Source of the DNA: Fistulifera solaris
Lineage: Eukaryota > Bacillariophyta > Bacillariophyceae > Naviculales > Stauroneidaceae
Direction: 5' to 3'
Length of the DNA stretch: 64,000 nucleotides
NCBI GenBank assembly: GCA_030295235.1
Contig: AP026169.1
Coordinates: 310,001 to 374,000, forward strand
Shown here: positions 22,438 through 32,664 of the stretch, piece after piece
Layout of the letters: every line of letters begins with the position of its first letter
How positions within the stretch are numbered: the stretch's first letter is position 1
The notes under the pieces: model-generated
Databases searched by the model: none
Told to the model about the DNA's origin: nothing
The model's input: only the letters and a program-made list of their open reading frames with translations
Made by a program: the position numbers and the translations under genes

Positions 22438-22738
22438 TTAGCCGTTTCCTGCCGCGCTGATTCTTGGGATATCGTTGTGTTCGGTCAAATTGGAAAGTTT
22501 TGAATTGAACTCTTCCACTCGTTCACGATGACTTTTCGAAGCCACCTTTTTCAATTCTTCGAGTTCTCTCTTTTCTTTACGTTTCTTAGCAGCTTTTTCC
22601 GCTTCTGTCAGATCGGGTTCCTTATGAGCCTTCAATTCATGTTTCGCGGATGCTTCGTCTTTTTTGTGGGCCTTCTTTTTCTTTTTTCTTCTTGTCGCCC
22701 TTGAACGACAAAGTCCCTCGCTTGAATTCCGGATCCAT
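22438..22738 (-). CDS. FAM32A: FAM32A-like protein
   Basis: About 99 residues starting MDPEFKRGTLSFKGDKK at 22738. A Lys-rich tract follows. One base of the six-base A-run at 22682-22687 must be removed (or two added) to keep the frame into the conserved remainder KRELEELKKVASKSHRERVE and FNSKLSNLTEHNDIPRIS. This C-terminal block is diagnostic for FAM32A (human: ...RVEDFNRHLDTLTEHYDIPKV). FAM32A is a small, basic spliceosome factor seen reaching into the catalytic centre of the human post-catalytic complex, where it favours exon ligation. A second splicing-linked small protein in this window (with UBL5) is probably coincidence. Confident of the family. Confidence 0.88.
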
Positions 22739-23303
22739 CGGGTCCTAGTTACGTTGAATGCTTTTCTGTTAAGTTCCTGCCTTTTATAAAATCAAAAGGT
22801 TAACAATGAAATGAACAAAGCAAAAGAGCGTTGCCGCGTGCGGCGTAAAGTGTTTTTCGACCACGTGACTGGATTCTAGCGCTTTCAAGGTTTGCTTCCC
22901 TCTCTGGGTATAAAAAAATACGGAGTAAGCATTTACTGTACACGTGTGGTCAAGAAGTTGTTAGTGTCGAAAAGCCACGTTTTCCTGGCAATCGGTAAAT
23001 ATTTACTAATTGAAATACAATAAGGTTAGGACGAAGTAGCAAATAGGCCTGGTGGTCAAGAAGTTGGTAGTAGAATTCTTGAACACCGGATCATGCGCCG
23101 GACGAAGACGAGGTCTTGCCGTTGCGGTTATTGCGCGTTGCGCTCCCGTCGAATGATAACAAGAATTTATGTCATCAGAATAACTTACAGCAGGATTATG
23201 ATGTTGTGAGTTGCAAAGTAGATGAGGCAACCAAGGAAAGAGAAAACAAAGCACCGAGGTCATGAATAACCTGAAGAAGTATTGACGAGGATTGAATGTT
23301 GCC
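22739..23303. promoter_or_regulatory. Divergent region with two CACGTG sites
   Basis: 565 bp between FAM32A and the oxygenase gene. CACGTG E-box-like hexamers are at 22862..22867 and 22941..22946; the second is in the context ACACGTGT. A repeated GGTCAAGAAGTTG occurs at about 22947 and 23053. Either gene could use these. Confidence 0.45.
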
Positions 23304-24823
23304 ATGCCCCACCGATTATTGTTTGTTGCGATGATTCTTACAGCGCAAGCACCATTTGCATGGTCCTACGCCCCATTTTCTCCTCGATCGTCTTCGTCCA
23401 TCTTTCCATTATATGCCACGGATCAAAGTCATGACAAAATCACCCTCGCACAAGAGAATCTGCTATGTTCCATCCAAGATATTTTGCAAATAGACAAAGC
23501 CGACTGGAAAGAACGTCAAACGGCCATCATGAGTCGGATTGCCCAACAAATACAAGAGGATTTTGATGCATCGAATCTTGCCAAGGAAGACAAACAACTA
23601 GCGGCATCCACATTTGTCCACCCGCCGGACTTTGAATGGGTTTGTACCACCGAACCAGGATATCGTCTCGTAGCCCAATCGTTGCAGCCTATAATGGACC
23701 ACTCGGATGTAATAACATTACAGAACGAAGCCGAATCCGCATGGTGCACGGGACAAACATCGCGCTTTACGTATCAACGTCCGGGAAACTACGAAGTCCA
23801 TGTGACGGATCTTTCGACAAAAGCACAAGAAATAGTCAACGACTGCTTGCGAAACAGCATCTATCCCTGGATACAAACGGCATTTGGTCCTTTTCGTGAA
23901 ACCTTGCACGTCTATGATGCTCTGATTATCCGATACAATGCGACGGAAGCTATGCAGTCCGGTGCTGCTGTAGGAGCGGGGCAACCGTTGCACCGGGATC
24001 TAGGGTTAGTGAGCATCAACGTTATGCTGAATGAAGATTTTGTCGGAGGTGGGACGTTTTTGAAAATCAACTGGAAGATGAGGAGTCTTTTCAGCCTGTA
24101 AAACCATTGGGGGTCGGTCATGCCATCGCACACTATTCTTCGGAACGACATGCGGGCAGTGCTACGTTACAAGGAGTTCGCGATATTCTCGTCATTTTCG
24201 TATCTGGAAATGAAGCTGCTGTCAAGACTGCCATGTTAAAGCAATGCCGATCGATCTGTGAAGCTGAAAATGATGACGATATCGTTGGTGGAACCATGTG
24301 CCGAATTTGTCATCAGTTGATGGCTGTCGAACTAAGTCCCCATGACGGCGAAGCTTGGCAATATTTGGGAAGTTCTTTGATGGACTTTTCCACAATTCCT
24401 TTTGATCAAGCATCTCAAAAAATGGTACTGGCATGTGCATTGTCATGCTTCGACGCTGCTGTTCAGCTCACTCCTTGCGACTCGCGTAACTACAATAACA
24501 TGGGGGTTGTCAATGTCCGGCTGGCCAAATTTGCATCATCTGTTGATTTGCGCCATGAATATTTAACGAAAGCAGAGCTTGCGTACCAAAAAGGTTGGGA
24601 ACTTTTGACAAAATTCGAGCAAGTCGGCTGTGACGTTACTGCCGACTTCGACTATCTTACATTGAACTATGGTTTGCTGGTAGCAAATCAAGATCGGTTT
24701 GCTGAAGCCTGTTCCATCTTACAACTACTAGCTGCTAGCGTAGATGGGCGTTCAGATAGTCAAATTGCCAAGGATGCTTACATGCTATATTCTTTCTGCC
24801 AGAAGCACGTCCCACAACAGTAG
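23304..24823 (+). CDS. 2OG-Fe(II) oxygenase fused to a TPR-like region
   Basis: About 506 residues with one base added in the T5 run at 24057-24061. The ATG at 23304 gives a signal peptide (HRLLFVAMILTAQAPFAWS) followed by YAPFSPR, an aromatic +1 residue as in diatom plastid presequences. The oxygenase core carries the iron ligands HRD (GQPLHRDLGLVSINVMLN) and, after the break, the distal His and 2OG-binding Arg (ERHAGSATLQGVRDILVIF). This is the prolyl/lysyl-hydroxylase fold. The C-terminal ~190 residues hold TPR-like helices (GEAWQYLGSSLMDF, ACALSCFDAAVQLTP, NNMGVVNVRLAKF). It would hydroxylate a protein or small substrate using O2, 2-oxoglutarate and Fe2+; the substrate is unknown. The TPR part follows the catalytic part, the reverse of animal collagen prolyl-4-hydroxylase. 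Confidence 0.8.
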
Positions 24824-25874
24824 CATAACGGTACTGTTCTTGTGAACCTATTAAACTTTGTAAAAAATATCAATGAGAGAACACTTCTAAAGTGGCTCAA
24901 GATTGTTTTCACTAGTTACCTTTGCAAATCTTTTCCTATAACACCCGTTGGATACCATAGATTCACAAAGTTAGGCGCAACAAGGTAACTCATTGAATTA
25001 AGACCCTAGATTGCCTCGACTGATTGTCTTCTTACAAAGTATAGAAAAAATTTTTTGGAATCAATTTCATTGGCTGAGACGACTGAACTAGACCTCATAG
25101 CCATTTTCTCCTTAGCACGATGAATCGCACGTGATTGCCTTTATTGTTTGCGGCTGTCGTCGTCGTCAAAGGTCCAAGGCTGTGCGGCGTGGTGTTTCGT
25201 GTTCCATCACCATGGCGTCTGTGTTCCCTACTGTCCCCAAATGAGTGCCGAGTGCGGAGTGCGGCAACTGATAAGACTGCGAAATGACGAACTGATAAAC
25301 ATCTATTTGTGTAGTCGAACGACAGTGGTAAACTTATAATAAAAAATTGTGGTTCGTTGTTCAAGTTCGGCATCGTATGTCATGTCTATACTTGATACTT
25401 GATCATTCCATAAGTCAGGAAATGACGTTAAAATTCTGCCGCCAGTACAAGATTCTACGTGGCGTCCACGACGGGGCAGGATTTTAACGCCGTTTCAGTT
25501 TCCAGACAGTAAGACTTCAAACTTCAAACGCACTTTCATGTCCGCTCTAAGCGCGTAGCGCTAGCCCTTATTCTCCGATCGTGATTTGCCTAATTAAGGG
25601 CAGATATTACGAAAATGTCTCAGGAACATCAAAGAGCAGAAAAGATAGGTGACTCCGCGAAAAATTGTTGCGGGGTTTAGAAATGGAGCTCGGAGCAGTG
25701 ACTCTCGCGGAACATCTGTGCCCCCTCGCCACTCGCTCCTCTCCCCCCGCTACAAGGTAAACCTGGTAACAAAAACTCGTTTAGCTGCGAGCATTACTCG
25801 CAGCAGGCTCATTTGGCAGCCAACAACTATCGTTGTTTCATCCCGGCAAAAGAAAACGAATTCAATTTAATATA
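24824..25874. other. Intergenic ~1 kb upstream of the hybrid kinase
   Basis: Mostly AT-rich, with no reading frame showing a domain. It contains the nested inverted repeat annotated separately at 25426..25489, and a further TTCAAACTTCAAAC direct repeat near 25510. Confidence 0.5.
25426..25489. repeat. Nested inverted repeat (potential hairpin)
   Basis: The outer arms CGTTAAAATTCTGCC (25426..25440) and GGCAGGATTTTAACG (25475..25489) are complementary over 15 bases with one mismatch, which would be a G-U pair in one transcribed orientation. The 34-bp interior contains a second perfect palindromic stem, CGTGG-CGT-CCACG (25458..25470). The arrangement would fold as a long stem with an inner hairpin. 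It lies about 390 bp upstream of the histidine kinase start. A miniature transposon end, a terminator or a structured transcript are all possible. Confidence 0.6.
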
Positions 25875-27904
25875 ATGGTGTTGGCGATGAAGACGGAGAT
25901 AACAATGATCCGGAATGAAGCAGATTTCGAGGTGAATAAGAAAGCAGCGGATGATTCTCCCGATCAAACGAAAAAATGTTACAGTCGACAGGACCTGGAG
26001 GCGTTTAACCTTCTCAACCACCCGGTTTGGGTCTTTGACATACAAAACAAAGCCATGTGGTGGGCCAATACATCTGCTCTCAAGACGGTATGGAGCGCTG
26101 AATCACTGGATGCACTATTAGAACGAAATTTTAGCGACATGTCCGCGGCTACCGAACGTCGCCTGCTCGACTATTTAGATCGCTTCGAGAAAGGAGAGCA
26201 AATCACCGACTCGTGGACATTTTATCCCAAAGGAGGCGGACCGTGCACTGTTTATTGCACAATGAGCGGAATGTATGTGGAAAATGGCCGTATGGTTATG
26301 CTGAATGAAGCCGAACTGCGCACGACGACGGAAACCATCGACAAGGGTGCGGTGCGCGACACCGAGTTGTTGCGTCATTTGCCGGTTCCAGTAGGACAAT
26401 TCAATGCCAAAGGCAAAGTCATGGAGCAAAATCCGGAAGCACTCCACGTTTTTGGTGGAAACAAGTATTGCGACGGATCTTGTGAGCTCGCGGGGAAGGA
26501 ACGAAATCCTGGATGCAGTCTAATTGATCGATTTGTCGACAAGGAAGAGGGGAGACTGGCACTTGAAAAAGTGTTCAGTGACGGAGCTGATTACTCGAAT
26601 GAAATAGAGCAATACACCAAAACAGGCGTGCGCTGGTTTGCAGTGCAAATGAGGAGAGCAAAAGATCCTATCACGGGAGAGCATGTTGTTTTGTACAGTG
26701 CCCGCGACATTACAGCTCAAGTTGAAGCGAACAGTAATGCTATGGCGAGTGCGCTGGCGAAAAAAAGAAGCCGATGAAGCAAATATGGCGAAATCCGAAT
26801 TCGTTGCAGTAATGGGCCATGAAATGCGCACACCGCTCCATCACGTGCTTGGTTTTCTCGAATTAATAAAAGGGACAGAGCTGAGCCCCAAACAGGAAGA
26901 ATATCTGGGGCTCGCCGAAACGTCAGCATCAGCACTTATGGGAGTAGTAAATGATCTACTGGACTTTACCAAATTGGAAGCTGGAAAAATGCCCATGGAG
27001 CGACTGAGCACCAACATATGCGATGTGGCAACGGCTTCGGTGAAAGTAGTCGAATCCCAAGTGGCGGAGAAAGGCCTTAAGCTCAATACTTACATTGATA
27101 CCAGCATACCCCTCGTCATTGCCGATCCCGTTCGCATTCGACAAGTGTTATTCAACTTCCTTGGAAATGCCCTCAAGTTCACCAGTGAGGGGGGAGATAA
27201 CATTGTCCGTTCGAAGATTACCCAACAATGAAAATGACCGCGTGGTAATCCATTTCTCGGTACAAGATACTGGAATAGGAATTGATCCAGAACAGCAAAG
27301 CAGAATCTTCAGCAAATATCAACAAGCAAATCCTTCCATCGCACGCAATTACGGCGGTACTGGTTTGGGATTGGCGATTTGCAAAGTCATAGTTGAAACA
27401 CTCGGGGGAACGATAGGTCTCGAAAGTGACACTGGACGCGGCAGCCGCTTTTGGTTCCAGATATCGGTCGACCAAGCTCCTTGTGTAACGGAACACGTAA
27501 ACAGCACCAGCGAGAATGAAGAATACGCTTCGTTGCATGTATTAGTTGCGGAAGACAACAAAGTGAATCAAAAATTGATGGCTTCGTTCCTGAGACGCCT
27601 GGGTCACACTTTCACGATCGTCGAGAATGGGCTTCTCGCTGTTGAGGCCATCGAACGAGAGAAGTATGATCTGATCCTGATGGACATTCAGATGCCAGTA
27701 ATGGATGGCATAGATGCAACGCAACAGATACGTACAAATGGCTGGTCTATGGAAGCACTTCCAATACTGGGCTTGACCGCCGAGTTTCACACAAAAAATT
27801 ATGAAAAATTTCTCGCCATAGGTATGAACGACTGCGTGGGTAAACCCATCCGACTGGACAACTTGAAGAAATATCTCCAAGTGAAAGGAAAGAATCCACC
27901 CTGA
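25875..27904 (+). CDS. Hybrid sensor histidine kinase (PAS-PAS-HisKA-HATPase-REC)
   Basis: About 675 residues once one base is removed from each of A7 (26760-26766) and G6 (27189-27194). The start at 25875 (MVLAMKTEITMIRNEADFEV) is the first ATG in frame. Two PAS-like domains come first (HPVWVFDIQNKAMWWANTSA; then VPVGQFNAKGKVMEQNPEAL), followed by HisKA with the H-box VMGHEMRTPLHHVLGFLE (phospho-His near residue 315). The HATPase carries the N-box (FNFLGNALKFT), G1 (DTGIGI) and G2 (GGTGLGLAICK). The receiver domain is LHVLVAEDNKVNQKL with phospho-Asp in LILMDIQMPVMDG and Lys in GKPIRL. There is no membrane segment, so it is a soluble sensor, with input probably a small ligand, redox state or light through PAS. 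No response-regulator output gene is nearby. Domain assignment is secure; the signal is unknown. Confidence 0.92.
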
Positions 27905-28318
27905 AAATGTTTTTGATTTGAAGCAACATCAGATCTGGATTAAGTGAATCAATTTTTCTGCTCTTCAAGCGTATGTGATACACCGCATCACGCCTTGGGA
28001 TCATCGTCCAGAACCAGTCGGAATACTCACGAAACGGAGCGCTTACACCCTGAAACCATGACAATCGGCACAATGCTCCACGCGCTGCAAAGTATAGACT
28101 TAATTTTACTTTGCAATGAAATTCTCACTTTTGGTAACAAGAAGTAAAAGAGATCATCCTAGCTAGGTAAGTATTAGGTACCGGTACCTGGTAGCTAACT
28201 GTTTCCCCAGTGAAGTGTGTTTTACTTTGGGCTTTGGCTACCTTTCTATCCGTGACTCGCGATTCAAGATTCAAAATTGCGCGTCAAACTATCATGCTTC
28301 GCTTTTCTGCGGCAGACG
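27905..28318. other. Intergenic with a GGTACCGGTACC palindrome
   Basis: 414 bp between the histidine kinase and the Ser/Thr kinase. A perfect 12-bp palindrome, GGTACCGGTACC, lies at 28177..28188 and is flanked by AGCTAGG and GTAGCTA. No coding sequence was recognised. Confidence 0.5.
28177..28188. repeat. GGTACCGGTACC palindrome
   Basis: A perfect 12-bp palindrome in the gap between the histidine kinase and the Ser/Thr kinase. Confidence 0.7.
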
Positions 28319-29664
28319 ATGCCAAAGAATTCATTCTTTCGACTAATAGAACGGCTGTCACCGACATCCAAAGTTCAACTTCATCACCAAGAATTAGCCG
28401 TGGCCATGATACCACCACATGAATGGCCCGATGAAGTAGTACAACAGTATGAAGCCATTCGACCCGTGGGAAAGGGAGGATTTGCGTCGGTCGTTTTGGC
28501 GAAACATAAAGATACCGGTCACAAAGTCGCGATGAAGATTGTGGTGTCAACGAATCGACAACAAATGGGATATTGCAATCGCGAACTGGATATTTTAAAA
28601 GAACTTCATCATCCGAATATCATGAAATTAATTGATCACTGGCAACCCAGCGAGTATTGTGCCGTCATGGCTCTCAGTTATTCTCCTGGTCCTACTTTGT
28701 TGCAATTGCTTCGCTATCGAGGAGCTTTGAATTTTGTTTTTGCTCGAGTAATTATAGCCCAACTCGTCGACGCCATTTTGTATCTTCATTCGCGTGCTGT
28801 TGTTCATCGTGACATTAAACCGGATAATCTAATTGTTAGCGGGGCGTCTCTCGAACAAGACGAAATATGGGACAGCAGTACTTCGGAAAGCGATTCAGAT
28901 TACAAAGTGCTAGTTCAAAAATGGCACCTGACACTGATTGATTTTGGATTTGCGCGTGCCCTTACTCCTGAAGATATCAAAAGAAGCCACCGAAAGAAGA
29001 TATTGCTCAACTTGATCTCGACGCTTCCTTTCGACGAAAACGAAAAACATTATCGACCGCGGATCCGGATCTCTCGGTGGGATCGACGCGATCAATGTCC
29101 AGTGACTTGAATCGATCCCGACATTTGATGCGGAAAATGAGCGCTCTGGGGAATCGAGCATTCGCTGCTCCAGAAATAACCGACCGGATTCAGGATCAGG
29201 ATTTGAGTCAACACGATGTCTTCAATGCGACCGACACACTCTCGAGTCATGTTTCGTACTACGGTCTGCAAGTTGACGCCTATGCGGTAGGACGCACAAT
29301 GATGTATTGCTTGACAGGTGCATCACCGAATGAAGACGTCAACGAATTGATTGCTCTCAACAATCAGCCTCTTTTTGTCATTTTTCGTATGCTTGGATGT
29401 TGCCGCACAAAAGAACAATCGGTTCGATATCGACGCGTGAGTCAAATTCCCGATGAACCGTTGCATCTTATGAAGGGATTGTTGTTGGTTGACCCGCAAC
29501 AGCGTAAAACACTACGAATGGCTCGTCAATTGCCTTACATTGACAATATTTTGCAGAACTTGGATCGCCCTAACGTGAAGAAAGAGATTGAATTTCTTTC
29601 CTTTGTAAAAATACATCCCGCCGAAGCCGCTAATGACAATCACAATTCAGAGGTTACTAGTTGA
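28319..29664 (+). CDS. Serine/threonine protein kinase
   Basis: About 448 residues with one base added at the A3 run 28993-28995. The first ATG in frame is at 28319; a second at 28406 (MIPPHEWPDEVVQQYE) lies directly before the kinase domain and may be the true start. Motifs in order: Gly loop VGKGGFASVVLA, catalytic Lys in KVAMKIV, NRELDILKELHHPNIMKLID, catalytic loop VVHRDIKPDN, DFGFA, and after a long ~80-residue insert AFAAPE, then QVDAYAVGRTMMYCLTG. The insert between DFG and APE (Ser/Arg-rich, NRSRHLMRKM) greatly lengthens the activation segment. The C-terminal lobe is complete (LLLVDPQQRKTLRMARQLPY). The kinase should be active; its group is not identifiable by eye. Confidence 0.88.
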
Positions 29665-30177
29665 ATGCCAAAGGTGTACTTTTATGCCTTCATAAGGTCC
29701 TTTTTGTTAAATTTTAGTTCAATTTGTTTCTAAATTGCTATAATGCTACTATACTCTTAGAGTGTAAACGACCTTTGTCGTGACTTGGATGGAGTCATGA
29801 GTCATTATTGCTTTGGTGTGCGATTGGATTATTTCTCGCATCGTAACGATGGTCAGCATCTTTCTCTCAAAAACGAATTGTTGAGTTGCTTTACTACATA
29901 CTGCTAATTTGAAAGGCAGCCAACGCCTTGTCAACGTCTAGGAAACCACAATCGTTCGAGTACTTCAGTAGCACCGTTCGGCCCTTTATCCTGAACCCTC
30001 GCTTAGCACGTCCAAACGCAAAACGCAAAAATCCGCCGCAGAAATAGACCATGGCGACCAAAATCGGCAGCATTTCCCAGTCATCCCGCTTATTGACACA
30101 CCATTAGAAGAAACGCGGGCTCTTCTTCAGGATTGTTAGACAGTTGACTGCAGCTGATCAGCGATTCACATTCAAGG
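29665..30177. other. Intergenic upstream of the proteasome-like gene
   Basis: 513 bp. No frame with a domain, RNA gene or notable repeat was seen. Confidence 0.5.
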
Positions 30178-31275
30178 ATGAAGAATAGATCGCTAGCATG
30201 CACCCGAAAGTTGGGGACGCTTTGGTTCTTCCTTTCCTTTTCCCTACCACTAATCTGCACATGCTTGGCCAAAGTTCCGTGGCAAAAGACGTCGACCTCT
30301 GTTAAAGATGCACTGCTGTTTGAGGATCTCCCTCCCAACGTCTTTGCGCCGGGTGGAAGATTGTATTCCGTTGAAAAAGTGTTGCGAGCCGTTCACGACC
30401 CTAACAATTCTTGCAGCAATGTTGTGGTTGCCGTGTGTTACAAAGGGGGAGTGGTGATTGTGACGACGCTTCCTCAATCTCCTTACTTGTTTGTCGATGA
30501 TGCACCGTCTTCCGAAAATCTTAATCAGACCCAACCGAATGTTACGTATCGGACGAATGCCGAGATTGCAACCAGCACCTTGTTATACGATCCTAGCAAG
30601 AACCATCTCTATCATCCCTGTCCGTGGGTGCAACTCGATAGTCGGATCTTGGGTGTCACGGCTGGGCCCGTAGTGGATGGACAGATTTTAAGGCAGCGAA
30701 TGATGTTGGCGGCCCGGCAAACACGAGAAGCGCGTGGGAGTCTCCAAGCTTCTTGTCTCGCACGCAGTCTGGCCGATGCGTGTCAGATTCAATCTCAGAA
30801 AGCATCGGAAGGCAACTTGCTCGCTTGTTCGGGTTTATTAGTACAAGGGAATGAGCTTTGGCGTGTGGATCCAAATGGTCAATTTTGGAAATGTCATGGC
30901 ACAGTAGTCGGCCGTGGTGCGACAATGCGATCGGAAGAAGTCCTTTTCAACTTGTTAGCTCGTAGAAGCACCTTCGTGAATACTACAGACGACGAGTCTA
31001 ATCAAAGAATTTGGACCCGAGTTGAAATCCAGGAGGTGTTTGACCAAATAACAGAAGACGATGCGTTGGCAGCTGCTACGGAAACTATGCTACATGGTCT
31101 CTTCCAAAAAATGCAAAGTACAGCCGAAATAGACAAAGAGAAGGACAAGCTAAAAGATATGAAACTACTTGGAATGGTCATAGGTAGGTCGAAAGCTCGG
31201 TTTTTCTCGCACAAGGAGCTCATTGCGAATGTGGAGCATTCGCATGATAGGTACTTTGAGCCACGAATAAAGTAG
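30178..31275 (+). CDS. Secretory proteasome alpha-subunit-like protein
   Basis: An intact 365-residue frame starting MKNRSLACTRKLGTLWFF. Residues about 11-31 are hydrophobic (LGTLWFFLSFSLPLICTCLA), a clear signal peptide. The proteasome alpha N-terminal signature follows as FAPGGRLYSVEKVLRAV (family: FSPEGRLxQVEYAxxAV), then VVVAVCYKGGVVIVT, RILGVTAGPVVDGQIL, TREARGSLQASCLARSLADA, LWRVDPNGQFWKCHGTVVG and GRGATMRSEEVLF, matching alpha-subunit order ('YxxDPSGxxxxxxAxAIGxGS'). There is no catalytic Thr, as in all alpha subunits. Inserts occur between the early strands (SENLNQTQPNVTYRTNAE). Cytosolic 20S subunits have no signal peptide, so this copy is expected in the secretory pathway or, in a diatom, in the periplastid compartment around the plastid. 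Targeting is an inference. Confidence 0.82.
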   Translation: MKNRSLACTRKLGTLWFFLSFSLPLICTCLAKVPWQKTSTSVKDALLFEDLPPNVFAPGGRLYSVEKVLRAVHDPNNSCSNVVVAVCYKGGVVIVTTLPQSPYLFVDDAPSSENLNQTQPNVTYRTNAEIATSTLLYDPSKNHLYHPCPWVQLDSRILGVTAGPVVDGQILRQRMMLAARQTREARGSLQASCLARSLADACQIQSQKASEGNLLACSGLLVQGNELWRVDPNGQFWKCHGTVVGRGATMRSEEVLFNLLARRSTFVNTTDDESNQRIWTRVEIQEVFDQITEDDALAAATETMLHGLFQKMQSTAEIDKEKDKLKDMKLLGMVIGRSKARFFSHKELIANVEHSHDRYFEPRIK

Positions 31276-31298
31276 AAAGAGTGTCCTAATCCAAAGAC

Positions 31299-32664
31299 CT
31301 AAAATAATTTATGCTGTCGCTTGAGTTTAGTTTGCTTCCACTTGGGAAATGAGTAAAATTCAGTCTTGTCAACACCAAATACTTGTGCAAATTCATCCTG
31401 GGACAAATATTGCTCTCGGTTGTTATAATCCAGATCGGCAACCATTTTGGCTCTTAATAAATCCACGGCAAAAAACGGCCCTGGATAATCCGCAAACTGC
31501 CCTGCAACCCCTGTAGTTTTTGTATTTGTTATTATTGCAGGTGCTGGCCGAAACGGAGGAGCTTCTACCGGGGTCGATGGTACAATAGTTCGCGGTCGAA
31601 CCGGTTTGGAATCATCTTTGATGGAGGCTGAAAAAGTAGCGGGAATTTTTTGTGGGGTAGAAGAAACAAGTGCGGACTTTGTTGCTGACTTCTTTTCCAG
31701 TTTTATAGATGGCGCTGGTTCGTTCACAACAACAGAAGCTTGTACAGTTTGATCTCCGTTTTCGTCATCGGCATGTTTCCTTGCTACCATCTTCTCCATA
31801 GCGGATTCTCGTCTGGCTTTTACTTTCGAGTTAAATCGTTTCTTCTCCTCTTTCTGCTTTAGTTTTGCCTCCTGCGCAGCAAGTCGGGCGGCGAGGACCT
31901 GTTCTTCAAGCTTATGAATTTCTTCTTCCATTCGCTTGGCTTCTTGCAGCGCTTTCAACTTCGCTTCGTCCTCGCGCTGTTGCATTTTCAGACGTCGAGC
32001 CATTTCTTCCGCTGCTTTCTCATTTTTTTGCTCGCTCGGCAGCCAGTCGACGAGCTTCCTCTTCTGCTTGCTTTCGCTTTTCTTCCGCTTGTAAGAGAAG
32101 CCGACGGTTTTCCTCGTTTTCTCTTTTGATGCGTTCGGTGGCTTCCTCGGCGCGGATTCTCGCCAGTCGTTCCTCTTCTGCTTTCCGATAAAGTTCTTTC
32201 TTTTCTGCCATTTGTTTTTCCAGCTCTTCTCTCTTTGCGAGCTTCTCTCGTTCCATTTCTTGTCGAAGTTGTATTTCCTTCTGTCGTTGCAGCGCCGCTT
32301 CACGTTCTCGTTCGAATTGTTCCTCTTCTGCTTTGATTCTAGCTTCTTCCGCTTCCAGCGCCTTTTGCACTGCACTCTTTATTATTTGTTTTTTCTTTTG
32401 CTGTTGACCGGAAGGGAGCACGACCGTGTCGCCCGCGTCGCTATCTTCCGCTCGATCAACCATTTCCTCCTCTTCATTTTCCGAGTCAAACGTCACTTCG
32501 GTAAAGTCGTCCTCTTCATTTTCAAGCACCTCTTCCTCATAATATTCCAAAAACTCTTCCTCATCTTCTTCGTCTATCACTATCTCCTCATATTCGTCAT
32601 CGTCATAATCATCATCAGGGACCGCAACGACATCATGATGATATCCATCGGCGACCATCGTCAT
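31299..32664 (-). CDS. Coiled-coil protein with C-terminal villin headpiece
   Basis: About 454 residues if one base of the seven-base run at 32023-32029 is removed. The start at 32664 (MTMVADGYHHDVVAVPDDDY) opens an extremely acidic N-terminus (about residues 15-80), followed by a long Glu/Lys/Arg/Ala coiled coil (about 100-290) and a Pro/Thr-rich linker. The last ~36 residues are a villin headpiece: YLSQDEFAQVFGVDKTEFYS then FPKWKQTKLKRQHKLF. They include the hydrophobic core Phe residues, the Trp-Lys cap and the terminal Leu-Phe immediately before the stop. Headpieces bind F-actin. No gelsolin repeats precede it, so this is a dematin/supervillin-like partial architecture with a coiled-coil body. 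Actin bundling or tethering is inferred. Its 3' end converges with the proteasome-like gene, only 23 bp away. Confidence 0.82.
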
